NCBI RefSeq assembly: GCF_019264375.1
Contig: NZ_JAHVAI010000008.1
Coordinates: 95,181-159,180, forward strand
Reading direction: 5' to 3'
Length of the DNA: 64,000 nt
From: Sedimentimonas flavescens
Lineage (GTDB): Bacteria > Pseudomonadota > Alphaproteobacteria > Rhodobacterales > Rhodobacteraceae
Part shown: positions 26,650 to 36,123 of the stretch, piece by piece
How the letters are laid out: every line of letters starts with the position of its first letter
Numbering within the stretch: position 1 is the first letter of the stretch
The notes under the pieces: model-generated
What the model saw: the letters and a program-made list of their open reading frames with translations, nothing else
The model's database searches: none
Told to the model about the DNA's origin: nothing
Position numbers and translations under genes: made by a program

Positions 26650-27846
26650 TCACACCTCCATGCTGACGGACGATTGCCCGTGAGGCGCGGACGCCCCTTC
26701 AAGCGGCTCGGCAAGGCTCTCCCCCGCGCGGAGCGGCGCCTCCCAGGGCAGATCATCCCGCCCGAAATGTCCGAAGACGGCCGTGGGCGCGAAGATCGGT
26801 CGCCGCAGGTCGAGCCGATGAATGATCGCCTGTGGCGTGAAGGCCGCCTCGAGATCAATGCCCTCCTCGGCGTAGCGCCCGAAGATCTCGCGCGCCGAGA
26901 CCGCGCCCTCCGCATCGATGGCGAGGCTCACCGGAGCGGCCCGGCCGATCGCATAGGCGATCTGCACCTCGCAGTTGCGCGCCCATCCCCGCGCTACGAC
27001 ATCGCGCGCGAGCTGGCGCGCGGCATAGGCCGCCGAGCGATCGACCTTGGTGGCGTCCTTGCCCGAGAAGGCCCCGCCGCCATGCCGTGCAGCCCCACCG
27101 TAGGTATCGACGATGATCTTGCGCCCCGTGAGCCCGGCATCCGCCGCGGGCCCGCCTTGGACGAAGCTGCCCGCCGGATTGAGGTGCAGGCGGATCCGAT
27201 CGCTCCAGAGATCGCCCAGCGTCGGTCGGATTACCTCTTCGCGCAGGAGCTCCCGCAAGTCCTCGAGCCGCAGGTCCGGTGCATGCTGGCTCGACAGCAC
27301 GACGTCGGTGATGCCCAGGACGCGCCCCTTGTCGCGCGCGACGGTAACCTGGGCTTTCGCATCGGGGCCTAGGACATGACCGAGCGATCCGCGACGGAGG
27401 ACATCATGGCGGCGCATCAACGCATGGGCGAGCGCGATTGGCAGCGGCATGGCGTTCGGGGTTTCCGCGGTGGCGTAGCCGAACATCAGGCCCTGGTCCC
27501 CCGCCCCACTGTCATCCCGCCCGACGCCCGCCGCGATTTCTGGAGACTGCACGGAGAGCTCGGACAGGATCTCGAGCCGATCGAGCTCGAGCCCCCAAGT
27601 CGGGTCGTCGTAGCCGATCTGCGCGAGGACGCCCCGGGCGATTGCCTCGGCGTCGATCCGAGCCTCGGTCGAGAGTTCCCCGAGCAGAAAGAGCCGGTGC
27701 CCCTTGATCGCCGCCTCGACGGCGACACGGGATCCGGGATCCTGGGCGAGGCAGGCATCCAGGATCGCATCGGAAATCTGGTCACAGATCTTGTCCGGAT
27801 GGCCGGCCGAAACGCTCTCGGAGGTGAATAGCGAAGTCTCGAACAT
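26650..27846 (-). CDS. metK: S-adenosylmethionine synthetase
   Basis: This 398-residue enzyme makes S-adenosylmethionine from methionine and ATP. Family marks are SAGHPDKICDQISDAILDA (about residues 13-31), DQGLMFGYAT (about 117-126), and GGGAFSGKDATKVDRSAAYA (about 245-264). GAGGACC precedes the ATG. It lies inside the island, so it is probably a second, mobile copy beside a chromosomal metK; the divergence of the N-terminal half from standard forms fits that. The upstream DUF3293-like gene and candidate structured RNA suggest regulation by the cofactor. The island also encodes a cytosine methyltransferase, a consumer of the product. Confidence 0.9.
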   Translation of the reverse strand: MFETSLFTSESVSAGHPDKICDQISDAILDACLAQDPGSRVAVEAAIKGHRLFLLGELSTEARIDAEAIARGVLAQIGYDDPTWGLELDRLEILSELSVQSPEIAAGVGRDDSGAGDQGLMFGYATAETPNAMPLPIALAHALMRRHDVLRRGSLGHVLGPDAKAQVTVARDKGRVLGITDVVLSSQHAPDLRLEDLRELLREEVIRPTLGDLWSDRIRLHLNPAGSFVQGGPAADAGLTGRKIIVDTYGGAARHGGGAFSGKDATKVDRSAAYAARQLARDVVARGWARNCEVQIAYAIGRAAPVSLAIDAEGAVSAREIFGRYAEEGIDLEAAFTPQAIIHRLDLRRPIFAPTAVFGHFGRDDLPWEAPLRAGESLAEPLEGASAPHGQSSVSMEV

Positions 27847-27922
27847 GTCTTGGTCCTCTCTTTAGTGCTTTTGCCAGGATGGCCGGGCGCACAATCTGAA
27901 GTTCAAATGCCCGTGGTTGAGG

Positions 27923-28345
27923 TTAGGCGATCAACGCGTCAGCGCGATGAATGGGGGCATGCCGATCTCGAGCCAGAGAAAGCCGTTCTGGCCTAGCGCG
28001 CGCGAGTTCGAACGCAGTGTCGAGGTGAAGGTCGAGGCAGCACAGGCCTCGCTCGGTTGGCCATGCGCCATCCTGGCCCCGCCCTTCGGCTTCGAGATGC
28101 CGGATCCCGAGCGCCTGAAGCCGTGCCTCGAGGCAGCTCTGAGCCGCTTCGTTTTTGGCGGGCATGCTTGGCTGGCTGCGGGAGTTCAAGGCCGTCAGGA
28201 CCGCCGCGGTGGTCGCCCCGTGGCCGCGCAGAAGTTGGTCGATCCGATCATCGCTTAGGCCAACCCGCGCAACGCAGAGCGGCTCGCTCATGATCACGTA
28301 GTCGGTCGCCTCGTAAGCCGCAAAAAGCTCTGCCGCGCTACCCAA
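27923..28345 (-). CDS. DUF3293-like protein upstream of metK
   Basis: This 140-residue protein has the arrangement of DUF3293 (TDYVI, ALNSRSQPSMPAKNEAAQ, then RGQDGAWPTERGLCCL and a final A..LARARPERLSLA segment). The first usable start is TTG at 28345, only 3 bp after a terminator T-run and without a Shine-Dalgarno, so an internal start is possible. It precedes metK by 76 bp and is probably co-transcribed. DUF3293 has no known function; its coupling to S-adenosylmethionine synthesis here is notable. Confidence 0.6.
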   Translation of the reverse strand: MGSAAELFAAYEATDYVIMSEPLCVARVGLSDDRIDQLLRGHGATTAAVLTALNSRSQPSMPAKNEAAQSCLEARLQALGIRHLEAEGRGQDGAWPTERGLCCLDLHLDTAFELARARPERLSLARDRHAPIHRADALIA

Positions 28346-28347
28346 TG

Positions 28348-28476
28348 AAAAACCCTCCGTCGCTGTGGCGAGGAGGGCTGACGACGTAACCTACGACCCC
28401 TTGGTTGCCCATCGGCCGCATCCCCTTTCGGGAACCACCTTGCCGGGTCTCGGCAGGTTGGCGTGGACGTCAGCCC
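28348..28476 (-). promoter_or_regulatory. Candidate structured leader RNA with intrinsic terminator
   Basis: On the minus strand a perfect 9-bp closing stem (GGGCTGACG at 28476-28468 with CGTCAGCCC at 28383-28375) encloses 84 nt. Inside are a long hairpin (TGCCG/CGGCA, extended by CC/GG and CCA/TGG) and a stem GGTT/AACC holding two small hairpins, CCC-GAAA-GGG and GCC-GATG-GGC. The 3' strand of the closing stem overlaps by 3 nt an intrinsic terminator (CCCTCC/GGAGGG at 28377-28353, then TTTTT). The two structures compete, as in riboswitches. The DUF3293-metK genes follow directly. I cannot match it to a known riboswitch class. It also lies just after the stop of the 2,492-residue helicase gene and may simply end that transcript. 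Confidence 0.5.
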
Positions 28477-28570
28477 AACTCTTGATGCTGATCCTTGGGT
28501 ACTCCAACCGCCAAACGCAGTCAAGCGCTGCTAAGTCGCGTCGATCATCAACGTCTTCGGAACTGAACAC

Positions 28571-31500
28571 CTAGCGCAGCACCCCTTCAACTAGGACGAC
28601 ATAGCCCCAGCCCTGCGTCGCGACCCTGGGACAGGGCTGAGCTCGGTCGTCGGGCTTTGGCTCGTAGCGGATCACTGCACTGACTTTCAGATCAGTGACG
28701 GCGCCTCCCTGCCCGACTGCCTTGGACAGCACCCCGATCTGGCGACGGCCCTCCGTTTCCGACTGGTGCATCAGCGCCTTCCCGGCCCATCGGTCCGGCG
28801 CCTCAATCAGGATCGGATCACCGACCGCCACGAATGTCTCGATATAGGTCTGGATGCGCCCGGGATCCGCATTGGAGTGTGACCGGTTCATCGACCAGCT
28901 GATGAAAACCTCCTTCGGTGTTCCGGTCAGTATGCGGCCACCGTCCTGCGCGCCCGTAAACTTCTTGATCGTCTTTCCCGCCCAAGAATACTCGCGATCT
29001 CCCAGATGGAACACCAGCCGGGACTTCGCGCGGGTCAGCGCCACGTAGAGCAGCCGCGCTTCTTCCGCCGCATCCGCCTCGATCTCTGCGCTCCTGTCGC
29101 CGAAGGACATGCGGGACGGCAGCACCACGACGTTGTCGTATTCCAGTCCCTTTACCTTGTGGATCGTGGAGACGAGGATCTCGCCCTCGGGGCGCGTGGC
29201 ACCGAGGAGGCGCTGCAGCTCGTCGCTGCGCAGATCCTTCAGGAATTCGACCAGCGTCGAGAGATAGGGAAAGACGGTCTCCTGTGCGCAGAGGTCCCAC
29301 AGTACGGAGAGATCCGGGGCCATCCGGCCTCCGGCACGGGTTTCGGGAATGTCCGTCTCCGCGTGGAAGGCCTCCAGCAGGCGCGCCCGCAGCGGATCGG
29401 TTAGGGCCTGGTCCTGTTGTGCGATCTCGCGTTCGAGCAGATCCAGCCAGAGGGCCACATGGCGGAGCGAGCGGATCGCGATGTTGTCGCTGCTCTGCAC
29501 AGTGACGACGGGGAAAACGCCGGAGAGGGCCCGGTGGACACTGGCCACCTCGTCGTTGGAACGGCACAGGACCGCGAGGGATCCCGGGTTCTCCGACAGG
29601 AGCCGCCGGCTGGCGGCGCGGACCTCTTCCAGCGTCCGCTCCCAGCTCCAACCCCGCGCATCGATACGCTCCACCGTCCCCAATGGCGCCCCGTCTACGG
29701 CGCGCAGCCGGTCGGTCTTGAGCCGCCGCGAAAGGGTCCGACGGCCGAAGAAGCCGTTGATCATCTCCTGGCTCTTCTCAACGATCTCCGGGCTGGAGCG
29801 GAAGTTGACGCCCAGTGTCAGCTCGGACAGGTCCGCGCCGCCGAAATCCGCCCGGAAGCGACCGAAGTAATGATCGGCGAACACGCCTCCGGCTTCCACC
29901 GCCGGGCGCCCCCAACCCACACGGACCGGCTTGCGGTTCCAGCGCAGGATGTCCTGATCGTCATCCCCGATCGCCATGACCCCGGCCCGGTCCCCACTCC
30001 CCGCATGCAGTGCATGGATGATCTCGTAGACCTCCTCGTTGACGTCCTGGAACTCGTCAACCAGAAGCGCCCGGCACTCGCCGGCCACGCTGGCCCTGAA
30101 GGCCGCATCCCGTGTCATCCTTCGGGCGAAGGTCGGCAGGAGCTCTTCGGGCTCGGACGGGGCCGTGTCCCCCAGATGGCGCATCGCGAGACCGTGGAAG
30201 GTATGAACCCGGACGCGGGACGCATAGGCCGCGTAGCCGAGCGAACGGAACAGGTCCCGAACCCGCTTGCGGATCTCGAAGACCACGGCACGGTTGAAGG
30301 CTAGCACCATGATCTCGGACGGTTTGACATGCTGCTCGCGGATAAGATGGACGATCCGGCCCACGAGAACCGAGGTCTTGCCCGCGCCCGGTCCCGCATT
30401 CACCAGCAGGTGGCGGTCAAAAGGGTGCTGCATCGCCGCCCATTGCGCCGGTTCCGGTGAGGTCCGGTAGAAATCGAAGAACTCCGACGCACGGGTCGCC
30501 CGGAGCTGGTCGCGCTTCTCGGCGAAGATCCCGGTCTCGTCCTCGATCTCGCCCAGTTGCTCGTCGACGAAGCCCTTGAGCGCATCCACGTCGGTGCAGG
30601 CAAAGTAGCCCGGCACGAACCGGTCCCGCGCGTCTTCGGGTAGGTTGGCATGGACCTCCATGCCGAAGATCCGCGTCTCGGCGAAGCGGTTGACGCTGTC
30701 GAGCTCCTCGACCAGATCGGGGTATTGCCCCAACCCCGGCACGCGCCCTTGCGGCTGCAGCACGTAGGACGGCGGCAACAGGTCGGGCGAGGTGCTCACG
30801 AGCCCGAGCGAGGACAGCAGGCGGATCAGGCTGGAGAGATCCGAAGCGTGGAAGGTCCCGGCGGGATGCGCCTCTTGCATCCGGGTGATGAGATCCGCGA
30901 CCTCGAGGCTCCCGTCCTTCGGGCTCGGGGGGAACAGGCGCGACAGGGCTGCGGCCTGCGGCAAGAGGTGATCGAGACGCTGCGCCGCGATCCGGCCTTC
31001 GGCATCCGGGCAGCGGGCCTGCCAGTAGAGGCAATCGCTCTCCGGGTCGAGACCCTGCTTGAGGCGGATCCCGACAACCCGGGCCAAGGTGCGGAAGCCG
31101 TTGATGTAGCTGCGCCGGAACCGGTCTTCCCGCAGGATGAGTTCGACCTGTTCGCGGGACTGCTTCGGAAGTCTCCGAACCTCGGGATCGACCAGCCGGA
31201 ACGGCGCCGGATCGTACCAGTCGTGCGGGTCGAAGCGGAACCTGCCCGTGCCGCGGAGCTCTGCGAGCAACCGGCGCACCGCCTCCGTCACCCGCTCCAT
31301 CAGGGTCCGGATATGCGACTCGCTCTCGGACAGCACGGGCCGCGTCGTGTAATCGATCAACCAGACGGGCGTCAGTGCCTCGCGGCGTGCGAGGTCCGCG
31401 ATCACGGACATGGCCACGTCGAGGCTCTCCATCCGGCAGTGGCGCCGGATCCGGGAGAGATTGATGACGGCCTTGCGTTCCCCGGAGTGCTCGTCGTCGT

Positions 31501-34500
31501 CACCGGTCCGCAGACCAACGCTGCGCAAGATCCTCTGCATCAGCTCCGGAAGTGCCAGCTCCCTCTCGCTCAGCACATTGGACGTCGCCTCCAAGATGGC
31601 CGCTGCGACCTTCCCCGCCAGGCTGTCCTCCTCGGACACTCGTTTCAGGCGAACTGGCGAGAAGCGGATCTTGAGCAGGTCCGGCACCGTGCCCGCCTGC
31701 AGGACATGCCCTGCCTCCTCCAACCAGTGGAGCGCCAAGCGCAGGCGCGTGGCATCGCCCCGGCGTTTCGCTGGTGTTCGGTACTTTTCGACGGAGAAGC
31801 CGTCCTGTGGAACAAAGGCTATGGGGCTGTCTCCAACCGTCTCGACCGCCTTCAGGATGTCCCTCTCGATCTCGTCGATCTGCGGCACCCGCAGTTCGTT
31901 CTCGGCCCGCATGCTCCGGATCGCCTCGAAATCCTGCCCCGAGTAAAGCAGCAGCGCGTCGAGACGGTCGAGCCCCGCCTTCTCGCGCTCCCTGACACCG
32001 CGCCCGATCCGGCCCACCTCCTGCAGGTAGTCCTCAAGGTATCCGGGAGAAGCCAGATGCACGACCCAGTGGATGTCGGGGATGTCCATCCCCATCCCGA
32101 AGGCCTTGGTCGCCACCAACACATCGAACCCGCCACTTCGGAAGCGGTCGTAGATGTCCTCGCGCGTGGCGCCATCGAGACCGGCGTGGAAGCTCTCGAC
32201 CTCCTGGCCCGTCTCGCGCGTCAGCTGATCCGCTAGCGTGTCGGCATGAGAGCGGGAGAGGACGAATACCAGCACCGCGCTGCGCTGCCCGGTCTCCTCG
32301 ACGTTCCTGCGAGCCGTACGTATGACCTTCACGACTTCCGGGATCCGCTCCTGCAGCGCCTTGCCGTCCGTCTCGAAGATGTTCCCCTGCAACTGACGCG
32401 TGCGAACACGGATATGAGCGCGCAGCGGGCTGACCTGCGTCGTAGGATCGGGACAGATCGCGAGCGGCAGCCGGTCCGGATCTTGCGACAGTTTCTCCAG
32501 CAGACCGCGCATCCGCCGACGGTCCGAGGCCGTGAGGGTCGCCGAGAGCAGCAGGACCGGCGTCGGTTCCGGTAGGCGGCCGGTCCGCAGCCGCGACATC
32601 AGGAAGCTGAAGGCGAAGAAGTAGTCGGGGCGGAACTCGTAGCCCCACTGGTTGATGCAATGCGCCTCATCGAAGACGATGTATTCCAGCCCGTCGTCCG
32701 CCTTGATCCGGCGCAGTAGCACATCGACGAAACTGGCCACGCGCAGCCGTTCGGGTGCCACGTAGAGCATCACGATCCGTTGGTCGAGAACGCCTTGCAG
32801 GACCTCGCGCTGTTCCTCGCGGGACTGGTCTCCGCTGAGGAAGTCCACGGATTCCTCGAACCCCTGTTCATGCAGGCGCAGGACCTGGTCCCGCATCAGC
32901 GCCCGCAGCGGCGAGATCACAAGAGTGAGCCGGCGGTTGCGCAGGCCCCGGGCCAGGGCCGGCACCTGGAAGAGCACCGATTTGCCCTCTCCCGTCGGCA
33001 GGGTGACGATCACGTCGGCCCGGCAGTCACGGATATGCTCCATGGCTTGGAGCTGTGTCGGCTTGAACCCGGTCACGGGGTTGGTGCCCGCCGCTCCAGA
33101 GGGCTGCCAGTGCGTCACCAGGAAGTGCTCCATCGCGGCCATCCCGGAGGGGGCCTCTTCCCGTTCGATCTGCAGCGGGGCGAAGACGGTCTCCAGTCGC
33201 CGGCTTTCCTCGCTGGTCCAGGGCGTGAGCTCGACCGCCAGCCGCTTGAAGGCACCTCCCGTCAGGTGCCGCGTGTCCTCCAGCCGGGGGTCGAGCAGGA
33301 CGGGGACCCGGGCGCTCTCCTCCAGGCCGGTCTCGCGCAGCCATGGCCGCAGCCACTTGTCCACCCGCTTGTCGATCCCGTCGAGTACCATGGACGTGGA
33401 GATCTCACGCGGCCCGTCCTCCTGCCCCTCTTCCTGCGCAGCCCAGGCGGGGGCTTCCAGCGCGTACCACTCCTCCAGCGGGGCCGCATCGACGACCGGC
33501 TGGAGGGTGATCCCGGTATCCTTCGCCAGCGCGGCCCAGTCGCGCCACGTATCGAGACCGGCGACAAGGCAGTGCCCGTTGGCCGCTGCCCGTTTCAGGT
33601 GTTCTCGCCGGCTGCGATGCTGGGGCTGTTTCTCTCCCACGCCCAGCTCGGCCAGCGCCGTTTCCAGCAGGCCCAGCATCGTGCGGCTGCGGGTGCTGCC
33701 CACCAGCAGGATCGGCACCGTATCGCTCTCCGCGGGCAGGCTGCGCAGCGTCGCCAGCTGTTCCGACCAGTAGCCGGCCTGCGTCCGGGAGCCGGGATCG
33801 CGCACGGTGGTCTGGCGAGAAACCAGCAGCGGACTGCTCGTCCGCGGGCTGCCCGGTCCCCTTACCGGCGTTACCGTCTTCGGCACGGTGATCATGTGGA
33901 AGCTCCGCCAGCCTCCGCCCGTCTCCAGCTGGTCCGCTGCCGGATCCCGCACAGCCCAGTCAGTCCCGGCGGCGAGGTCCAGAAGGAGGGTGCTTTCGCG
34001 GATCGGGGTCGTCGTCAGAACCCCGGCGGGGGCCTGCGCGCGCGCGACGATCATCCGGGGCCCGTCGGGCAGCATAGCCTGCCCGGACCACGTCTCCGCC
34101 TGCGCCCACCAGTGCAGCGAAGCGGGGAGCGGAGAAGCCCGGCAGCCGGACTCCATGTCGGGCAGCGCCGTGGACCCATCGAGCGCGGCCTCCAGCCAGG
34201 GCAGCCGCTCCGTCAGCCAGCTCGGCACCATGTTGCGCCGCACGGAGATCCTCTGTGCCTGTGCCCGTTGTAGCACCGCCATCAACACCTTGACCACGGG
34301 CGTCCGCCGTTGCACCGCCGTCAGGTCGCCGAACAAGCGCATCGCCCGGATCTCGAGGAAGCCCGGATCGAGCGGGGTCTCCGGGTCGACGGGCGCGATC
34401 ACGTATCCCGGTACCCAGTCCAGCAACCGCAGGAGCCGATCCGGCAGAAGCAGGGGCTGCTCACGATCGACCGCCTCGAGGACTGCGGGCGTGGCTCGGG

Positions 34501-36049
34501 CAACGGAGAGGTCGTCAGGCCCCGCATCCACGATCCGCGTGAAGAGCTCTTCCGTGGAGTTGCAGCGTCCAGTTAGGATCGCCTCAAACACGGAGGTATC
34601 GAAGCGCACGGCCTGTTGACGGAAGAGATCAAGAGCCGCGCGGGCATCGGCATCGGCAGTGTGATCCCCGCCAAGCGCATGAGACAGGGCTTGGGGCTCG
34701 AGCAGGAAGGCGACAAGGAGCGTGTCCCAAACGGGCGTTCCGGGCAGTGAAGGCACGGCCCGCAACAGGATGGGCCAGTCCCAACCTATCGCGTTGTGCC
34801 CCACCGCCAGCCGGGTCCGCGTCAAGGCGCTTACCAAGTCAGGCAGACCCTGTTGCAGGCTCCCGGCCAGGCTGCTGCCCTCGAGGCGCGTACTGCCGCG
34901 GTGATCGGCCTGTCCGAGCTGATGGATCCGCGCCCCGTCCGTCTCGAGATCGACCGCAAGCACGGTGGTCTCCAGCAACCGTCCCGCCAGCGCGGGCTCG
35001 TCTTCCAACGCAATCTCGATCGCCGAGGGATCGCGTGCCCAGCTCTCTTGAAGGCGTGCCTGATCCTCGTCGGAGAGCGCGTGATACAGGACGACGCCCG
35101 CATGCGCATCCCGGAACGCGAGGTCGCGCAGGTCACCGACCTGCAGCAGATCCTTTTCGAGTAGGGTCATCAGCCAGGACAGCAGTGGCCGGGGCACCGG
35201 CTTTCCCGAGGCCAGCCATTGCCGCGCGAAGGCCGCCTCATGCGCCCCGTCGCCCTTCAGCCATGTGGCCCGGAATCTCTCGGGGTCACCGGCGCTGCTC
35301 AGCACGGCCCAATCGAGCAGGGCAACCTTGTGATCCTCGGACAAGCGCCTAGCCTTGCCCCGAGGTCCCGAGACCTGTGCCCACTCTGCCCGGGGCGCGC
35401 AAATCGCCGCGAGCTGACTTGGCACGAATGTCGCCAGCAGAGCGGAGAGGTCGGCGACATCCGACATCGGATTGAGGGCCCCCACGAAGGCAAAAGGGCT
35501 GCCTTGCGCAGCATGGAGGCGGCTGGTGAGCTCCTCGGAGCTCAGCGCGGCAAGCGCTGTGGCGTAAACCTGCTGCAGGACCGCATCCTCCAGATCGGTG
35601 GGTGGGCCCTCCTTCCATTTGCGGCGATACCAGCCTGCCGCAACGATACGTCCGATCTCCTCCGTGCTGGCCTTCCCGAAGAGAGAGCGCCGGATCCGGT
35701 CCAGCTCCGTCTGACTGTCCGGTGTGCCCATGCTCGTCCAGTCCCGCCCGGCGACCGGGGTCCAGAGCACGGCAGCGGGCTTGGACGGTTCCCGCGGTGT
35801 ACTGCCGACCTGGCACAGCAGCCTGTCTCCTTCCTTCAGCGTCAGGAACACTTCTTGATCGTTCGACAAGGCGGCCTTGGCGTGAAAGAAGATCTCGTCC
35901 TTTCGGCCCTCGACCTTCAGGAACCCGAAACCCCTCGTCCAAACGATCGTTTCGACCGTAGCAAGGAAGGGCATCTTCAAAAGCGCCTTCTCGGAAATGG
36001 AGGGCAGAAGCGGTTGCTCGGTCTGAGCGGCAAGTTCGGAGAGTGGCAA
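28571..36049 (-). CDS. Giant CSD-DEDD exonuclease-RecQ-UvrD helicase fusion
   Basis: This 2,492-residue protein contains several DNA-processing modules. A cold-shock-like OB domain is at about residues 28-75 (ATVETIVWTRGFGFLKVEG). A DEDD 3'-5' exonuclease is at about 363-475 (AVDLETDG, VGHNAIGWDWPIL, HTADADARAALDLF). A RecQ-type SF2 helicase is at about 1000-1370 (LPTGEGKS, FDEAHCINQWG, LLSATLT, QEVGRIGRG). A UvrD-type SF1 helicase is at about 1880-2350 (NAGPGAGKTS, LLVDEFQDVNEE, STIHKVKGLEYDNVVVLP, LYVALTRAKSRLVF). The annotated start is TTG; an ATG at 35974 gives a protein beginning just before the cold-shock domain and may be real. It is monocistronic, with IS remnants upstream. A role in processing invading or recombining DNA is inferred. 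Confidence 0.9.
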   Translation of the reverse strand: MPLSELAAQTEQPLLPSISEKALLKMPFLATVETIVWTRGFGFLKVEGRKDEIFFHAKAALSNDQEVFLTLKEGDRLLCQVGSTPREPSKPAAVLWTPVAGRDWTSMGTPDSQTELDRIRRSLFGKASTEEIGRIVAAGWYRRKWKEGPPTDLEDAVLQQVYATALAALSSEELTSRLHAAQGSPFAFVGALNPMSDVADLSALLATFVPSQLAAICAPRAEWAQVSGPRGKARRLSEDHKVALLDWAVLSSAGDPERFRATWLKGDGAHEAAFARQWLASGKPVPRPLLSWLMTLLEKDLLQVGDLRDLAFRDAHAGVVLYHALSDEDQARLQESWARDPSAIEIALEDEPALAGRLLETTVLAVDLETDGARIHQLGQADHRGSTRLEGSSLAGSLQQGLPDLVSALTRTRLAVGHNAIGWDWPILLRAVPSLPGTPVWDTLLVAFLLEPQALSHALGGDHTADADARAALDLFRQQAVRFDTSVFEAILTGRCNSTEELFTRIVDAGPDDLSVARATPAVLEAVDREQPLLLPDRLLRLLDWVPGYVIAPVDPETPLDPGFLEIRAMRLFGDLTAVQRRTPVVKVLMAVLQRAQAQRISVRRNMVPSWLTERLPWLEAALDGSTALPDMESGCRASPLPASLHWWAQAETWSGQAMLPDGPRMIVARAQAPAGVLTTTPIRESTLLLDLAAGTDWAVRDPAADQLETGGGWRSFHMITVPKTVTPVRGPGSPRTSSPLLVSRQTTVRDPGSRTQAGYWSEQLATLRSLPAESDTVPILLVGSTRSRTMLGLLETALAELGVGEKQPQHRSRREHLKRAAANGHCLVAGLDTWRDWAALAKDTGITLQPVVDAAPLEEWYALEAPAWAAQEEGQEDGPREISTSMVLDGIDKRVDKWLRPWLRETGLEESARVPVLLDPRLEDTRHLTGGAFKRLAVELTPWTSEESRRLETVFAPLQIEREEAPSGMAAMEHFLVTHWQPSGAAGTNPVTGFKPTQLQAMEHIRDCRADVIVTLPTGEGKSVLFQVPALARGLRNRRLTLVISPLRALMRDQVLRLHEQGFEESVDFLSGDQSREEQREVLQGVLDQRIVMLYVAPERLRVASFVDVLLRRIKADDGLEYIVFDEAHCINQWGYEFRPDYFFAFSFLMSRLRTGRLPEPTPVLLLSATLTASDRRRMRGLLEKLSQDPDRLPLAICPDPTTQVSPLRAHIRVRTRQLQGNIFETDGKALQERIPEVVKVIRTARRNVEETGQRSAVLVFVLSRSHADTLADQLTRETGQEVESFHAGLDGATREDIYDRFRSGGFDVLVATKAFGMGMDIPDIHWVVHLASPGYLEDYLQEVGRIGRGVREREKAGLDRLDALLLYSGQDFEAIRSMRAENELRVPQIDEIERDILKAVETVGDSPIAFVPQDGFSVEKYRTPAKRRGDATRLRLALHWLEEAGHVLQAGTVPDLLKIRFSPVRLKRVSEEDSLAGKVAAAILEATSNVLSERELALPELMQRILRSVGLRTGDDDEHSGERKAVINLSRIRRHCRMESLDVAMSVIADLARREALTPVWLIDYTTRPVLSESESHIRTLMERVTEAVRRLLAELRGTGRFRFDPHDWYDPAPFRLVDPEVRRLPKQSREQVELILREDRFRRSYINGFRTLARVVGIRLKQGLDPESDCLYWQARCPDAEGRIAAQRLDHLLPQAAALSRLFPPSPKDGSLEVADLITRMQEAHPAGTFHASDLSSLIRLLSSLGLVSTSPDLLPPSYVLQPQGRVPGLGQYPDLVEELDSVNRFAETRIFGMEVHANLPEDARDRFVPGYFACTDVDALKGFVDEQLGEIEDETGIFAEKRDQLRATRASEFFDFYRTSPEPAQWAAMQHPFDRHLLVNAGPGAGKTSVLVGRIVHLIREQHVKPSEIMVLAFNRAVVFEIRKRVRDLFRSLGYAAYASRVRVHTFHGLAMRHLGDTAPSEPEELLPTFARRMTRDAAFRASVAGECRALLVDEFQDVNEEVYEIIHALHAGSGDRAGVMAIGDDDQDILRWNRKPVRVGWGRPAVEAGGVFADHYFGRFRADFGGADLSELTLGVNFRSSPEIVEKSQEMINGFFGRRTLSRRLKTDRLRAVDGAPLGTVERIDARGWSWERTLEEVRAASRRLLSENPGSLAVLCRSNDEVASVHRALSGVFPVVTVQSSDNIAIRSLRHVALWLDLLEREIAQQDQALTDPLRARLLEAFHAETDIPETRAGGRMAPDLSVLWDLCAQETVFPYLSTLVEFLKDLRSDELQRLLGATRPEGEILVSTIHKVKGLEYDNVVVLPSRMSFGDRSAEIEADAAEEARLLYVALTRAKSRLVFHLGDREYSWAGKTIKKFTGAQDGGRILTGTPKEVFISWSMNRSHSNADPGRIQTYIETFVAVGDPILIEAPDRWAGKALMHQSETEGRRQIGVLSKAVGQGGAVTDLKVSAVIRYEPKPDDRAQPCPRVATQGWGYVVLVEGVLR

Positions 36050-36123
36050 TGCAGAATACTTTTTGGAAAATTACCAGTACCGAAGAGTTGCAGCTAAAAT
36101 ACAGCACCACAACAATAAAACGC

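Noticed and set aside
28348..28476. Assignment of the leader RNA to a named SAM riboswitch class
   Set aside because: The conserved cores of SAM-I, SAM-II and SAM/SAH could not be matched; only the general architecture is supported.
32780..34273. 497-residue plus-strand frame within the giant helicase gene
   Set aside because: Antisense to clear RecQ motifs; no ribosome site or domain.
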